In this document: positions 34,528-43,367 of the stretch, one piece after another
How positions within the stretch are numbered: position 1 is the stretch's first letter
Layout of the letters: each line of letters opens with the position of its first letter
NCBI GenBank assembly: GCA_036732005.1
Contig: DAINDF010000001.1
Coordinates: forward strand, 310,001 to 374,000
Direction of reading: 5' to 3'
DNA from: UBA1926 sp036732005
GTDB taxonomy: Bacteria; Planctomycetota; Phycisphaerae; Phycisphaerales; UBA1924
DNA: 64,000 nt
Position numbers and translations under genes: made by a program
Notes under the pieces: generated by a model
The model's input: only the letters and a program-made list of their open reading frames with translations
Database searches by the model: none
Told to the model about the DNA's origin: nothing

Positions 34528-36539
34528 GGGTTGCCCCCGCCCTCGGGATCACGGCATTCGACGGCGCGGAAATCCCACGAGACGAACCCCTCGATCGCCT
34601 GGTACTCGGGCAGCCCGAGGCGGTCGTAGAGCTCGGCGGTCTGCCGGTTGCGGTCCTCGGCACGCTGCCAGAACTCGCGGGTGTCGCTCGGGCCCGGGAA
34701 GAGCGCCCGGTCCTTCTGGCTCTGGTGCTTGAAGATCGCCATGCGCTTGCGCTCGACCTCGTCGGGCGAGAGCGGGACGGCCATCTCGATCTCCTCGGGC
34801 CCCCACTCCTGCCAGGCGCCGCGGTAGAGCCAGACCTGGCATTCTCGCATCCAGGGCTCGCCGGCGAGGCGGCGCACGGCCTCCATCACGGCGGCGAGGC
34901 AGACGCGGTGGGTGCCGTGCGGGTCGGACAGGTCGCCCGCGGCGTAGATCTGGTGCGGGCGGACGGTCCGGAGCAGGTCGACGACGATCGCGACATCGTC
35001 CTCGCCCAGGGGCTTCTTGCGGACCTTGCCGGTCTCGTAGAAGGGCATGTCGAGGAAGTGGATGCGCTCGGGCCGGACGCCCGAGTACTTCGCGGCCGCG
35101 CGGGCCTCGGCGCGGCGGATGAGGGCCTTGATGGTCTGGAGCTCGGCGCTGTCCACCTCGCCCGGGTTCTTGGCGCCGATGAAGCCCTGCACGCGTGCGG
35201 CGAGCGAGGCGGCCTGCTCCTCGGCGAACCCCATCGCGTGGCTGAGCTCGGTGACGAAGTCGGCGAACTTCGAGGCCTCGTCGTCGAAGACCGCGATGTT
35301 GCCGCTGGTCTGGTAGGCGACATGGACCTCGTGCCCCTGGTCGCAGAGCCGGATGAAGGTGCCGCCCATGGAGATGACATCGTCGTCGGGATGGGGGCTG
35401 AAGACGACGACGCGCTTGGGGAAGACATCCGGGCCGTTCGCCGAGTCGACGCCCCGCCCGACGACGAACCTCGGCCGGCCCGCCTTCCCGCCGGGCCAGC
35501 CGGTGATCGTCCGCTGAAGCGACTTGAACACCGAGATGTTGAGTTCGTACGCCCCGCCCGAGGCCGACACGAGGGACTGGAGCCCGTGGGTGTTGTAGTC
35601 CTCGTTGGTCAGCTTGAGGATCGGCTTGCCGGTCTCGCGAGCGAGCCAGATCACCGCCTTGCGGACGAGCCGCTGGTCGGACCAGTCGAGGTCGGCGCCC
35701 CCGTCGTGCCCGAGCAGCCACGGGGCGCGGAACCGGGTCAACTCGGCGGCGGCGGCCCCGTCGAGCACGAACTTGGCGCCCGCGTGCCCCTGGAGGAACG
35801 AGGCAGCGACGGTGTTGGTGACCTCGCCCTCGACGGCGCGCCGGATCACCGGCGCCTTGTGCTCGCCGAACGCCATGAGCACGATCCGGCGCGCGTCGAG
35901 GATCGTGCCCACGCCCATCGTGATCGCCTGGCGGGGCACATTCCACTCGCCGAAGAAATCACTCGCGGCGTCCATCCGCGTCACGCGGTCGAGTGTGATG
36001 AGCCGGGTGCGGCTCTCACGCCCCGAGCCGGGCTCGTTGAACCCGATGTGCCCCGTCCGACCGATGCCGAGGATCTGGTAGTCGATCCCGCCCGCGGCAC
36101 GGATCGCTTCCTCGTACTCGGAGCCGTACGCGGCGAGCCGATCCTGCGAAACCCGCCCGTCCGGCACATGGATGTTCGACGGGTCGATGTCGACATGGTC
36201 GAACAGGTACTCGTTCATGAACCGCCGGTAACTCTGGAGCGACTCGGGCGGCATGGGCCAATACTCGTCGAGGTTGAACGAGACCACATTCGCGAAGCTG
36301 AGCCCCTCTTCGCGGTGCAGCCGGACCAGCTCCTCGTACACCGCCTGCGGGGTTGATCCGGTCGCGAGCCCGAGCACGGCCCTTTCTCCCCGCGCGGCCT
36401 TGGCGCGGACGAGGTCAGCGATTTCGTGGGCCACGGCCCGGCTCGCCTCGGCGCTGGACCCGTAGACGAGCACCGGGGCCCGCTCCATCTCTCGCCTGGT
36501 GGTCCACTCCGGGACCGGAACGCTGGTCTGCTGTGTCAT
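34524..36539 (-). CDS. nagB: Glucosamine-6-phosphate deaminase fused to a PIG-L deacetylase
   Basis: The 671-residue protein has two enzymes. Residues ~20-270 are NagB: LGLATGSTPQAVYEELV (phosphate site), VSFNLDEYW with the catalytic Asp, and GIGRTGHIGFNEPGS. E. coli NagB has Asp at the position of Thr in RTGH, so one triad residue is changed, as seems usual in this fused subfamily. Residues ~380-620 are PIG-L/LmbE: VVVFSPHPDDDVISMGG and DPHGTHRVC supply the zinc His/Asp ligands of an N-deacetylase. Together they could turn GlcNAc-6-P into fructose-6-P without a separate NagA. The start at 36539 (MTQQTSV) has a cleaner N-terminus than the frame 18 codons upstream. Confidence 0.9.
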   Translation of the reverse strand: MTQQTSVPVPEWTTRREMERAPVLVYGSSAEASRAVAHEIADLVRAKAARGERAVLGLATGSTPQAVYEELVRLHREEGLSFANVVSFNLDEYWPMPPESLQSYRRFMNEYLFDHVDIDPSNIHVPDGRVSQDRLAAYGSEYEEAIRAAGGIDYQILGIGRTGHIGFNEPGSGRESRTRLITLDRVTRMDAASDFFGEWNVPRQAITMGVGTILDARRIVLMAFGEHKAPVIRRAVEGEVTNTVAASFLQGHAGAKFVLDGAAAAELTRFRAPWLLGHDGGADLDWSDQRLVRKAVIWLARETGKPILKLTNEDYNTHGLQSLVSASGGAYELNISVFKSLQRTITGWPGGKAGRPRFVVGRGVDSANGPDVFPKRVVVFSPHPDDDVISMGGTFIRLCDQGHEVHVAYQTSGNIAVFDDEASKFADFVTELSHAMGFAEEQAASLAARVQGFIGAKNPGEVDSAELQTIKALIRRAEARAAAKYSGVRPERIHFLDMPFYETGKVRKKPLGEDDVAIVVDLLRTVRPHQIYAAGDLSDPHGTHRVCLAAVMEAVRRLAGEPWMRECQVWLYRGAWQEWGPEEIEMAVPLSPDEVERKRMAIFKHQSQKDRALFPGPSDTREFWQRAEDRNRQTAELYDRLGLPEYQAIEGFVSWDFRAVECRDPEGGGNP

Positions 36540-36622
36540 GGGTTCGCCCTGTGCGCTACTCCGAATCGACTGCTTCGCCCCGGAAGGAATCACCCGAGAG
36601 GGCTTCCATCCGGGGCCGGAAG

Positions 36623-36628
36623 ATTATA
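36623..36628 (-). promoter_or_regulatory. -10 box candidate for the nagB operon
   Basis: A consensus TATAAT on the minus strand lies 84 bases upstream of the nagB start, in the AT-rich patch TATTCTATAATC. The -35 (CTGTGC, 17 bases upstream) is poor, so an activator or extended -10 may be involved. The remaining bases of this gap show nothing else. Confidence 0.45.
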
Positions 36629-36695
36629 GAATATTCGGCTGTATGGCACAGGCCAACCCCTTCATCCGCAGTTTCCCGGACGGCGGCAAGTGGCT

Positions 36696-37679
36696 TTAGG
36701 TATTTGAAAGGGCGCCTCCGAGTGTTCTGGCGGCGGCCAGACCCTCGGCAACCCCCGCCATGGGAGGGCGGACCGCCGGGTCGGTGGCCGAGGCGCAGGC
36801 CTTGGCGAAGTGGGTCAGTTGGCGGGCGAAGCGGACCTCATGCGACTCAACCTTGATCACCTCGGGATTGCCGGTCACCGGCGCGAAGACGAGTTCTTCG
36901 GGCTTCATGTAGTCGTAGGTGAGCGTGCCCGCGTCTCCGATCAGACGCACCTCGAACCGCTCGCCCTCCATCCACCCGGAAACGATGACCCCGGCGGCGC
37001 CCGCGTGGGGGCCCTGGGCGCAGCGGAGCAGCGCGGTGCCGCCGCATTCACCGCGTCCCGGCCAGGGCTTGTCGAGCACGGTACCGACGGACTTGGACGG
37101 CCCGACAAGGAAGTGGAAGAGGTCGACGCTGTGGCAGCCCGCGTCGAGCAGCGCGCCGCCGCCGCTGATCGCAGGGTCGCTGAACCACTTCTCGCGCATC
37201 GGGGGGTAGTGGAACGCGAAGGTGTTCTCGAAACGGACGAGGTGCCCGATCTTCCCCTTGCCGAGCAGCGCCCGCATCTGCTCGATCGCCGGGGTGAAGC
37301 GGTGGCAGAACCCGACGGCGAATACCAGCCCGGGATGATCGTGCGCGATCGACGCGATCATCCCGGCTTCATCGGCGGTCGCGGCGAGCGGCTTCTCAAC
37401 CAGCGCGTGCAGGCGACGCTCGGCGACCCGGGCCAGCACCTCGCGGCGGACCGACGGGGGCGTGCAGAGCGCAACGGCATCGACCCGGAGCCCCCCGTCC
37501 ATCGCGCGGAAGAGATCATCGAGCGACCGGAACGCCCGGCCCCCGTGCGGGGCGACCAGCGCCTCGGCCGACGCCGCGTTCACATCCACGGCGGCGACGA
37601 TCTTGATGACATCGGGGTTGGCGGCCTTGGCGTGGGTTCCGGCGATCGAGCCGGCTCCGATGAACGCGAGGTTGATCAC
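36696..37679 (-). CDS. Gfo/Idh/MocA-family oxidoreductase
   Basis: The 327-residue protein starts at GTG (VINLAFIGAGSIAGTHAKAA) behind CGGAGC; an ATG seven codons upstream is possible. It has GxGxxG, LHALVEKPLAATADEAGMI with EKP, and LLDAGCHSVDLFHFLVG with the catalytic-region Asp/His. It probably handles a sugar or amino-sugar derivative. It is the first of the minus-strand run toward nagB, but a 156-base gap with its own -10 box separates it from nagB, so it may be a separate transcript. It diverges from a GHL10 gene. Confidence 0.9.
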   Translation of the reverse strand: MINLAFIGAGSIAGTHAKAANPDVIKIVAAVDVNAASAEALVAPHGGRAFRSLDDLFRAMDGGLRVDAVALCTPPSVRREVLARVAERRLHALVEKPLAATADEAGMIASIAHDHPGLVFAVGFCHRFTPAIEQMRALLGKGKIGHLVRFENTFAFHYPPMREKWFSDPAISGGGALLDAGCHSVDLFHFLVGPSKSVGTVLDKPWPGRGECGGTALLRCAQGPHAGAAGVIVSGWMEGERFEVRLIGDAGTLTYDYMKPEELVFAPVTGNPEVIKVESHEVRFARQLTHFAKACASATDPAVRPPMAGVAEGLAAARTLGGALSNT

Positions 37680-37750
37680 GGCTTTGCTCCGTCGGTACAC
37701 GATGGTCCATGGTCTCCGGGTTCATCCCGGGACACAATGAGCGTAGCGCC

Positions 37751-39259
37751 ATGAAACGAATGTCAATCACCCCCGTGCCGTTGTTGGTTCTGCTTGCCTG
37801 CCTCGCCGGGGCGACGCCCATCGGCGCGGCCGCCCCCTCCGAAGTGCGGGGGACCTGGGTCACGACGACCGCGAACACCCACATCGCTTCGCCGGAACGC
37901 ACCGCCGAGACCATGCGGAGGCTCGCGGAGATCGGGCTCAACACCGTCTATGTCGAGACCTGGAAGAACGGATACACCCAGTACCCCTCCGCCGCGCTCG
38001 AACGGGTGATCGGGGTGGACCGCAGGCCCGACCTGGTCAAGCAGGACCCGGGCGACCCGGACGGCGCCGTCCCGGCGAGGGACCTTCTGGGGGAAACCCT
38101 CATCGAGGCGCACCGCAACGGCCTGCTCTTCATCGCTTGGTTCGAATACGGGTTCATGGCCGCGCACAAGGACACCGACAACCACCTCCGGCGGATGAAG
38201 CCCGAGTGGCTCAGCCGCGACATCAACGGGAACACCGTCGCGCCGAACGGGTTCGTCTGGATGAACCCGCTGCACCCGGAGGCCAGGCGTTTCCTGCTGG
38301 ATCTCGTGCTCGAGGCGGTGGACAAGTACGACCTCGACGGCATCCAACTGGATGACCGTATCGTGTGGCCCTACTACACGATGGGGTACGACGATTTCAC
38401 CGTGGCGTGGTACCGAAACGAGCACGGCGGGGAAGCGCCCCCCAACGACCCCCGCGACCCGGAATGGATGCGCTGGCGGGCGGACAAGGTCAACGAGTAC
38501 AGCCGCCAGTTCGTCGAGGAAGTGCGCCGGGCCCGCCCGGGTCTGCTGATCAGCCTGAGCCCGGCCCCGTACCCATGGTGCTTCGAGAACTACCTGCTGG
38601 AATGGCCGACCTGGGCGACCTGGACGCCGGGCAACGAGTCGATGCAATGGTGGGACGAGTTCATCCCGCAGTGCTACCGGTACGACTTCGCGGCCTTCAA
38701 GGGAACATGGGACCAGCAGGTGGGCAACCTGCGAGACGCGGGCGCGCCGGGCCGCGTCCGGGACATGCTCGCCGGGATCCTGACGACGGGGAGCAAGCCC
38801 GAGCCCGTGCCCTGGGACGACCTGCGCCGGTCGGTCGAGCATGTCCGCTCGACGGGGGGCGGGGGGCATGTTTGGTGGTTCAGCCGCGGCGTGCTCGACG
38901 AGTATCCCGAGGAGATGGCCTCGTTCTACGGGGTAGGTGAGAGCGGCCGAGCGGCGAACCCGAGAAGGCCCGAGAACTGGCGCCCGCCGCCGATCCCGTG
39001 CGCGGACGACCCGGCTTCTTCCAGCGTGTGGAAGGAGGGGAGGATCTACAGGCCGGTGCGTGAAATCCCCCGGGGCGCCTACAGGGTCATCGTCAAGCGG
39101 GGCGGCGTGTGGCGCGAGGAAGACCTGATCACCCCGTCGCGATTCGGGGCGGTTTCGGACAGACCCCCGGCGTCCGTGGCGGAGGGGGAGCCGGTCGAGG
39201 CGGTGGAGTTGCTCGTCGATCGCCGGCCCGAAATGGCCGATCCGATCACCGGAGGCTGA
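37751..39259 (+). CDS. Secreted GHL10-family glycoside hydrolase-like protein
   Basis: The 502-residue protein has a signal peptide (PLLVLLACLAGATPIGAAA). The mature start EVRGTWVTTTANTHIAS and then IGLNTVYVETW, LFIAWFEYGF, KYDLDGIQLDDRIVWPYY and ISLSPAPYPW match the glycosyl hydrolase-like 10 (DUF187) barrel. E. coli DigH (YddW), a GHL10 member, cleaves peptide-free (denuded) peptidoglycan strands. That and the amino-sugar genes around suggest a cell-wall or amino-glycan substrate, but this is inference. The Asp pair in LDDRI is a likely catalytic site. It is followed after 38 bases by a second GHL10 gene. Confidence 0.85.
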   Translation: MKRMSITPVPLLVLLACLAGATPIGAAAPSEVRGTWVTTTANTHIASPERTAETMRRLAEIGLNTVYVETWKNGYTQYPSAALERVIGVDRRPDLVKQDPGDPDGAVPARDLLGETLIEAHRNGLLFIAWFEYGFMAAHKDTDNHLRRMKPEWLSRDINGNTVAPNGFVWMNPLHPEARRFLLDLVLEAVDKYDLDGIQLDDRIVWPYYTMGYDDFTVAWYRNEHGGEAPPNDPRDPEWMRWRADKVNEYSRQFVEEVRRARPGLLISLSPAPYPWCFENYLLEWPTWATWTPGNESMQWWDEFIPQCYRYDFAAFKGTWDQQVGNLRDAGAPGRVRDMLAGILTTGSKPEPVPWDDLRRSVEHVRSTGGGGHVWWFSRGVLDEYPEEMASFYGVGESGRAANPRRPENWRPPPIPCADDPASSSVWKEGRIYRPVREIPRGAYRVIVKRGGVWREEDLITPSRFGAVSDRPPASVAEGEPVEAVELLVDRRPEMADPITGG

Positions 39260-39297
39260 CGAACAGTCCCGCGGGAGCGGGCTTGGGAGACGCGGAG

Positions 39298-41721
39298 ATG
39301 CTCAAGAAGATCGTCCTCATGGTCTCGATTGCGGTGGCCGCCCTTTCGGCCCTCGCCGACTTTCCGATCTCGGTGACCGAGATCAACCGTCAGAACGGGG
39401 GCACCCGCGTCCGCGGCTTCGTCGCCCAGATCGACCTGTCGGACCCGCGGGTCGAGATCGTGGTCACACAACCAAGGCCGGCACCAGAGGGCGTCGAGGC
39501 AAAACTGCTCCGGACCGACACCTGGAGAGAGCGGGTCGGCGCCGTGCTGGCGGTCAACGCGAACTTCTTCGGGACACTCAGCGGCGGAAACGCGGACATC
39601 GTGGGGCTGAGCATGACCGACGGGACCCTGGTCTCCCCGGTGCGGACCTACCTGGGGCAGCCGGATCCCTCGCTCGTCGTTCGCGGCGACGGCACGGCCT
39701 CGGTGGGGCGCTTCGGCGCGGGCGACCTCGCGGGCGTGGTCGACGCGATCGCTGGCGTCGGCCGATCGGACACGGACACCGACCCGGGAACGCTGCTGGT
39801 GACCAACGGGACAAACACGGGGGCGACGGCGCGGGTGCAGCCCTCGGTGCGCAACCCGCGCACGGCCGCGGGGGTGGACGCGGACGGGGACACCCTGATC
39901 GTGATGGTCATCGACGGGCGGCAGCCCTCGTGGTCGGACGGGGTGACGCTGCCGGAACTGGCGGACCTGATGATCGAGTTCGGGGCCCACAACGCGATCA
40001 ACCTGGACGGGGGCGGTTCGAGTTCATTCCTCTACGACGACGGGGAGACGACCTATGAAAACAGGCCGAGCGACGGGGCCCACCGAGCAGTGGCGAACCA
40101 CCTCGGCGTTCGGATCAAGCGCGACGAGTCGATGATCCCGGAAGTGGACCGCAGGCGCATCCGCGGGGTGTGGCTCCGCCCCCCCACCTCGCTCGCGTCG
40201 CTCGAGAGCATCCTGCTCGAACTCGCCGAGGCGGGCGTGCAGGACCTCTTCCTCGAGACTTTCTACTGGGGCTTGGCCACCAACGACTCGGATGTCTTCC
40301 AGGACCGCTTCGCCTACGACTATCTCGCCGACGCGATCGACCTCGGCGCCAGGTACGGCATACGCCTGCACGCGTGGATGGAGACGGCCTACTGGTCGTT
40401 CAGCGGAACGGGAAACTACATCCTCAACGCGAACCCGGACTGGAAAGTCGTCGACTACCTCGGGAACACGAACATCGGCGACATCGCCGGGCAGGTGTTC
40501 GTCAACCTCGGGCACCCCGGCGTTCAGGCGAAGATCGGGGATTACTGCGCCGAGCTCGCGTCGGGGTACCCCGGGCTCTGGGGCATCCAGACGGACTATC
40601 ACCGCTTCCCGCTCGACAACAACACGGGCGACACGCAGCGGGCGCCCTACTCCTTCGATTCATGGTCGCGGTCGCTCTTCCAGATCCTCACCGGGTTTGA
40701 CCCGATCAACTTCGGGCCCAACCCCAGCGGCAGCCTCTGGGACCAGTTCACCGCCTTCCGCCGCGACGGGATCGCGCAGTGCGCGGGGGTCATGCAGAAC
40801 CGCATCGCGCTCGAGGACCCGGGCATGCAGTTCTCCGGCGCGGTCTTCGCCAAGGCGATGACCGATCCGTCGCAACTCGTCAAGATGCAGGACTGGCCCA
40901 CCATGGCCGCCAACGGGTGGCTCCCCCTCGTCGTCCCGATGGCGTACGGGCAGAGCACATCCTCGATCGCCAGCGACCTCGACGCCGCACTCAACCAGGC
41001 CGGCCCGGCCCGCGTCGTCGCGGGGCTTGCGATCCTCACCAACATCTCGCGGCCGACAATTACCCAGCAGTTGAGCACGGCCTACGGCCGTGGGATTCGC
41101 GACTTCATCTTCTTCGAGGCCACCGTGATCTCGAGCTCCGCCTCGAGGCAGACCGAGCTCGACGGGTTCCTCGACCTGAACGGCCCCTTCCAGACCGCCG
41201 ACTTCGACGAGGACCACGATGTCGACGCGGACGATTGGGACGCGTTCTACGCGGCCTACCCCGGCTCGCCCGTCGCGGCGGGGGGCTCGCCGGCCGACAT
41301 CAACGGCGACGGGGTGATCGACGCGGAGGACGAGGCGCGGTTCCTCTCGCAGTTCAAGGCGTTCCGGTTCGGCGCCGACGGATGGGTGGACCTGAAAGAC
41401 CTCAACGCGCTGAGCGCAAACTACTCGCAGAACGCGGCGGGCACCCCGTTCCGCGACAACCTGTTCGATCTCACCGGGGACGGCAAGGTCGACGACGCGG
41501 ACCGGGCCCGGCTGATCTCGATCGCGGACGAGTCGCTCGGCGAGCCCTGCGCGGTGGACCTCGCCCCCCCCTTCGGCGTCCTCGACCTCGCGGACATCAA
41601 CACCTTCATCTTCGGGTTCATCAGCCAGAGCGCCGTGGCCGACCTCGCCCCGCCCCAGGGGGTGTTCGATCTGTCGGACATCAACGCATTTGTGACCGGG
41701 TTCACGGCGGGATGCCCCTGA
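39298..41721 (+). CDS. Phosphodiester glycosidase-GHL10 fusion with dockerin-like C-terminus
   Basis: This 807-residue exported protein has four modules. A signal peptide (VLMVSIAVAALSALAD). Residues ~25-285: phosphodiester glycosidase of the NAGPA type (LAVNANFFGTLSGG, MVIDGRQP, NAINLDGGGSSSFLY). Residues ~295-620: GHL10 barrel (IRGVWLRPPTSLASLES, GIRLHAWMETAYW, PGLWGIQTDYHRFP). Residues ~640-745: EF-hand/dockerin-like loops (DEDHDVDADDWD, DINGDGVIDAEDE, DLTGDGKVDDADR). The last ~55 residues are the paired GC-type module ending TAGCP. NAGPA enzymes remove GlcNAc from phosphodiester-linked glycans, and GHL10 acts on glycan chains, so it could debranch and cut a decorated wall polymer. The start is at MLKKIVL after CGGAG. 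Confidence 0.88.
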   Translation: MLKKIVLMVSIAVAALSALADFPISVTEINRQNGGTRVRGFVAQIDLSDPRVEIVVTQPRPAPEGVEAKLLRTDTWRERVGAVLAVNANFFGTLSGGNADIVGLSMTDGTLVSPVRTYLGQPDPSLVVRGDGTASVGRFGAGDLAGVVDAIAGVGRSDTDTDPGTLLVTNGTNTGATARVQPSVRNPRTAAGVDADGDTLIVMVIDGRQPSWSDGVTLPELADLMIEFGAHNAINLDGGGSSSFLYDDGETTYENRPSDGAHRAVANHLGVRIKRDESMIPEVDRRRIRGVWLRPPTSLASLESILLELAEAGVQDLFLETFYWGLATNDSDVFQDRFAYDYLADAIDLGARYGIRLHAWMETAYWSFSGTGNYILNANPDWKVVDYLGNTNIGDIAGQVFVNLGHPGVQAKIGDYCAELASGYPGLWGIQTDYHRFPLDNNTGDTQRAPYSFDSWSRSLFQILTGFDPINFGPNPSGSLWDQFTAFRRDGIAQCAGVMQNRIALEDPGMQFSGAVFAKAMTDPSQLVKMQDWPTMAANGWLPLVVPMAYGQSTSSIASDLDAALNQAGPARVVAGLAILTNISRPTITQQLSTAYGRGIRDFIFFEATVISSSASRQTELDGFLDLNGPFQTADFDEDHDVDADDWDAFYAAYPGSPVAAGGSPADINGDGVIDAEDEARFLSQFKAFRFGADGWVDLKDLNALSANYSQNAAGTPFRDNLFDLTGDGKVDDADRARLISIADESLGEPCAVDLAPPFGVLDLADINTFIFGFISQSAVADLAPPQGVFDLSDINAFVTGFTAGCP

Positions 41722-41811
41722 CCCCCGGCCGACCCAGCCCGGCCAATACCCTATCATATTGCGAGTATGGAGAGATCTGCGCACGAACTGCGCCGTGTGG
41801 TACCCCAACGC

Positions 41812-41840
41812 TTGCGTCGGGCGGCGGAAGGTTATAGAAT
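41812..41840 (+). promoter_or_regulatory. Promoter candidate for the dockerin-tailed gene
   Basis: TTGCGT (41812-41817) and TAGAAT (41835-41840) are 17 bases apart. The GGTTATAGAAT context matches the promoter candidate of the PAP-tailed paralogue at 31.6 kb. The leader of about 90 bases precedes GAGGAG and the ATG at 41936. Nothing else is recognised in this 214-base gap. Confidence 0.5.
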
Positions 41841-41935
41841 TACGATCGCACCCCGGAACAACGGAGACCCGGGTGCGGAATCACAGCCCTGCACAGGCCC
41901 ATCTCGGGCCGCAAGAGATGAACTGAGGAGGAGTC

Positions 41936-43279
41936 ATGCGTCACACCGCTTTGCTCGCGATGTTGGCCGGGTTGACCTGCGGCGGGGCCGCGACGGCCCA
42001 GGACCTGGTGCTCGAACTGCTCCAGGTCGAGGACATCACCGCGCTGAACACCCTCAACCCAGACAACCCCGAGCTGTACATCGGCACCAACCCCGCCGCG
42101 ATCGCCTGGGACGGCAACAGCCTCTTCGTGGCCGGGTTCAACAACTCGCTGGACACGCGGACCCTCAACATCGTCCAGGTCATCGACTTCCTCGACGGCC
42201 CCGGCATCCGCTCGTTCGCCACGGTCGACGGCAGCGCCAAGTCCTCCCCCGCGTTCTGGTACTGGGCCGGGCTTGACTGGGACGACGACCGAGGCCTGCT
42301 CGCGTCGTGGAACGACTTCGGCGGCGGGCAGCCGCAGTTCATGGTCTTCGAGCGTGATCTCTCGGGCGTGACGCTTGACTTCGCGGTCGGCTCGGCCGGC
42401 GGCCGCGGGCGTGCGGACTGCGCCTGGGACCGCGGCTTCGACGGCAACGGGTTCAGCATCCTGGGCGGCACGGGCGCCGTCGCCGCGGTGCTCGACAACG
42501 ACGAGTTCACCCCCTCGGGCTTTGGCGCCTCCTCGCTGGGGCAGGCCGGCCCGATCGGGCTCGACTCGACCAACAACCTCGCCCCGGTCTACGCCGCGTT
42601 CCAGAGCCCCCCGCCCGGGATCCTGACCGCGCCCCGGCTGATTCCGAGCAACGGCGACGCGACCGGGACCCTCTGGCGCGCCCTTGATATGAAGGGCGCC
42701 TACGCCGCGGCCCGCGCCGACAACGACCTGGTCATCTCCGAGCGCGACGCGAACAACGCCACGGTCGGCGAGCCCATCCGCGTTGACGCCGGCAGCCACC
42801 CCTTCGAGGCCGGTCAGAATGTCGCGATCATCGACAACCAGCAGTGCGGCGACACCTACATCATGTGGAACGACCGCCCCGCCGCGTGCTCCGGGTCGCT
42901 CACCGATGTGATGCAGCTCACCGGCGTTGACGGAACCCCCGCGACCTATTCGATCGTTGACGCGAACGGGGATCCAGTGCCCTTCACCGCCCGCAACTGC
43001 TACTACAGCATGTTCTGGGACAGCGGCGACCAGCTCCTCTTTATCTGCGAGTTCTCCACCGGCATCGTGTATGTCCTGACCCCGTCCTGCGGCGGCCCCG
43101 CCGGCTGCAACGACGCCGACCTCGCCGAGCCCTACAACCTGCTCGACCTCGCCGACATCAACGCGTTCGTCAGCGGATTCATCGGGCAGAACCCCATCTC
43201 CGACATCGACAACAACGGGCTGTTCGACCTCACGGACATCAACCTGTTCGTGACCGCGTTCCTGGGCGGCTGCCCGTAA
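41936..43279 (+). CDS. Secreted protein with dockerin-like C-terminus; paralogue of the PAP-tailed protein at 30.5 kb
   Basis: The 447-residue protein has a signal peptide (LLAMLAGLTCGGAATA). The body shares motifs with the protein at 30527-31588: AIAWDGNSLFVAGFNNS, GLDWDDDRGLLASWND, AGQNVAIIDNQQCGDTYIMW, and FEFSTGIVYVL-like near the end. The last ~65 residues are two calcium-loop repeats (DLAEPYNLLDLADINAFVSG, DNNGLFDLTDINLFVTAF) ending GGCP. So the same ectodomain is attached by different C-terminal signals in the two paralogues. Function is unknown. GAGGAG is well placed before the ATG. Confidence 0.78.
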   Translation: MRHTALLAMLAGLTCGGAATAQDLVLELLQVEDITALNTLNPDNPELYIGTNPAAIAWDGNSLFVAGFNNSLDTRTLNIVQVIDFLDGPGIRSFATVDGSAKSSPAFWYWAGLDWDDDRGLLASWNDFGGGQPQFMVFERDLSGVTLDFAVGSAGGRGRADCAWDRGFDGNGFSILGGTGAVAAVLDNDEFTPSGFGASSLGQAGPIGLDSTNNLAPVYAAFQSPPPGILTAPRLIPSNGDATGTLWRALDMKGAYAAARADNDLVISERDANNATVGEPIRVDAGSHPFEAGQNVAIIDNQQCGDTYIMWNDRPAACSGSLTDVMQLTGVDGTPATYSIVDANGDPVPFTARNCYYSMFWDSGDQLLFICEFSTGIVYVLTPSCGGPAGCNDADLAEPYNLLDLADINAFVSGFIGQNPISDIDNNGLFDLTDINLFVTAFLGGCP

Positions 43280-43308
43280 TCCGCCTGCCTGTTGGCGGTT
43301 CTCCTTCG

Positions 43309-43342
43309 ACGCCCCCGGCCCCTCGCCGGGGGCGTTCTTTTT
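43309..43342 (+). terminator. Strong Rho-independent terminator
   Basis: The perfect 11-bp stem ACGCCCCCGGC / GCCGGGGGCGT has a 5-base loop and is followed by TTCTTTTT. It ends the dockerin-tailed gene and lies 26 bases before the ROK gene, so the two are separate transcripts. Confidence 0.9.
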
Positions 43343-43367
43343 CCCCGCGATCCCGTACGCTTCGGGC

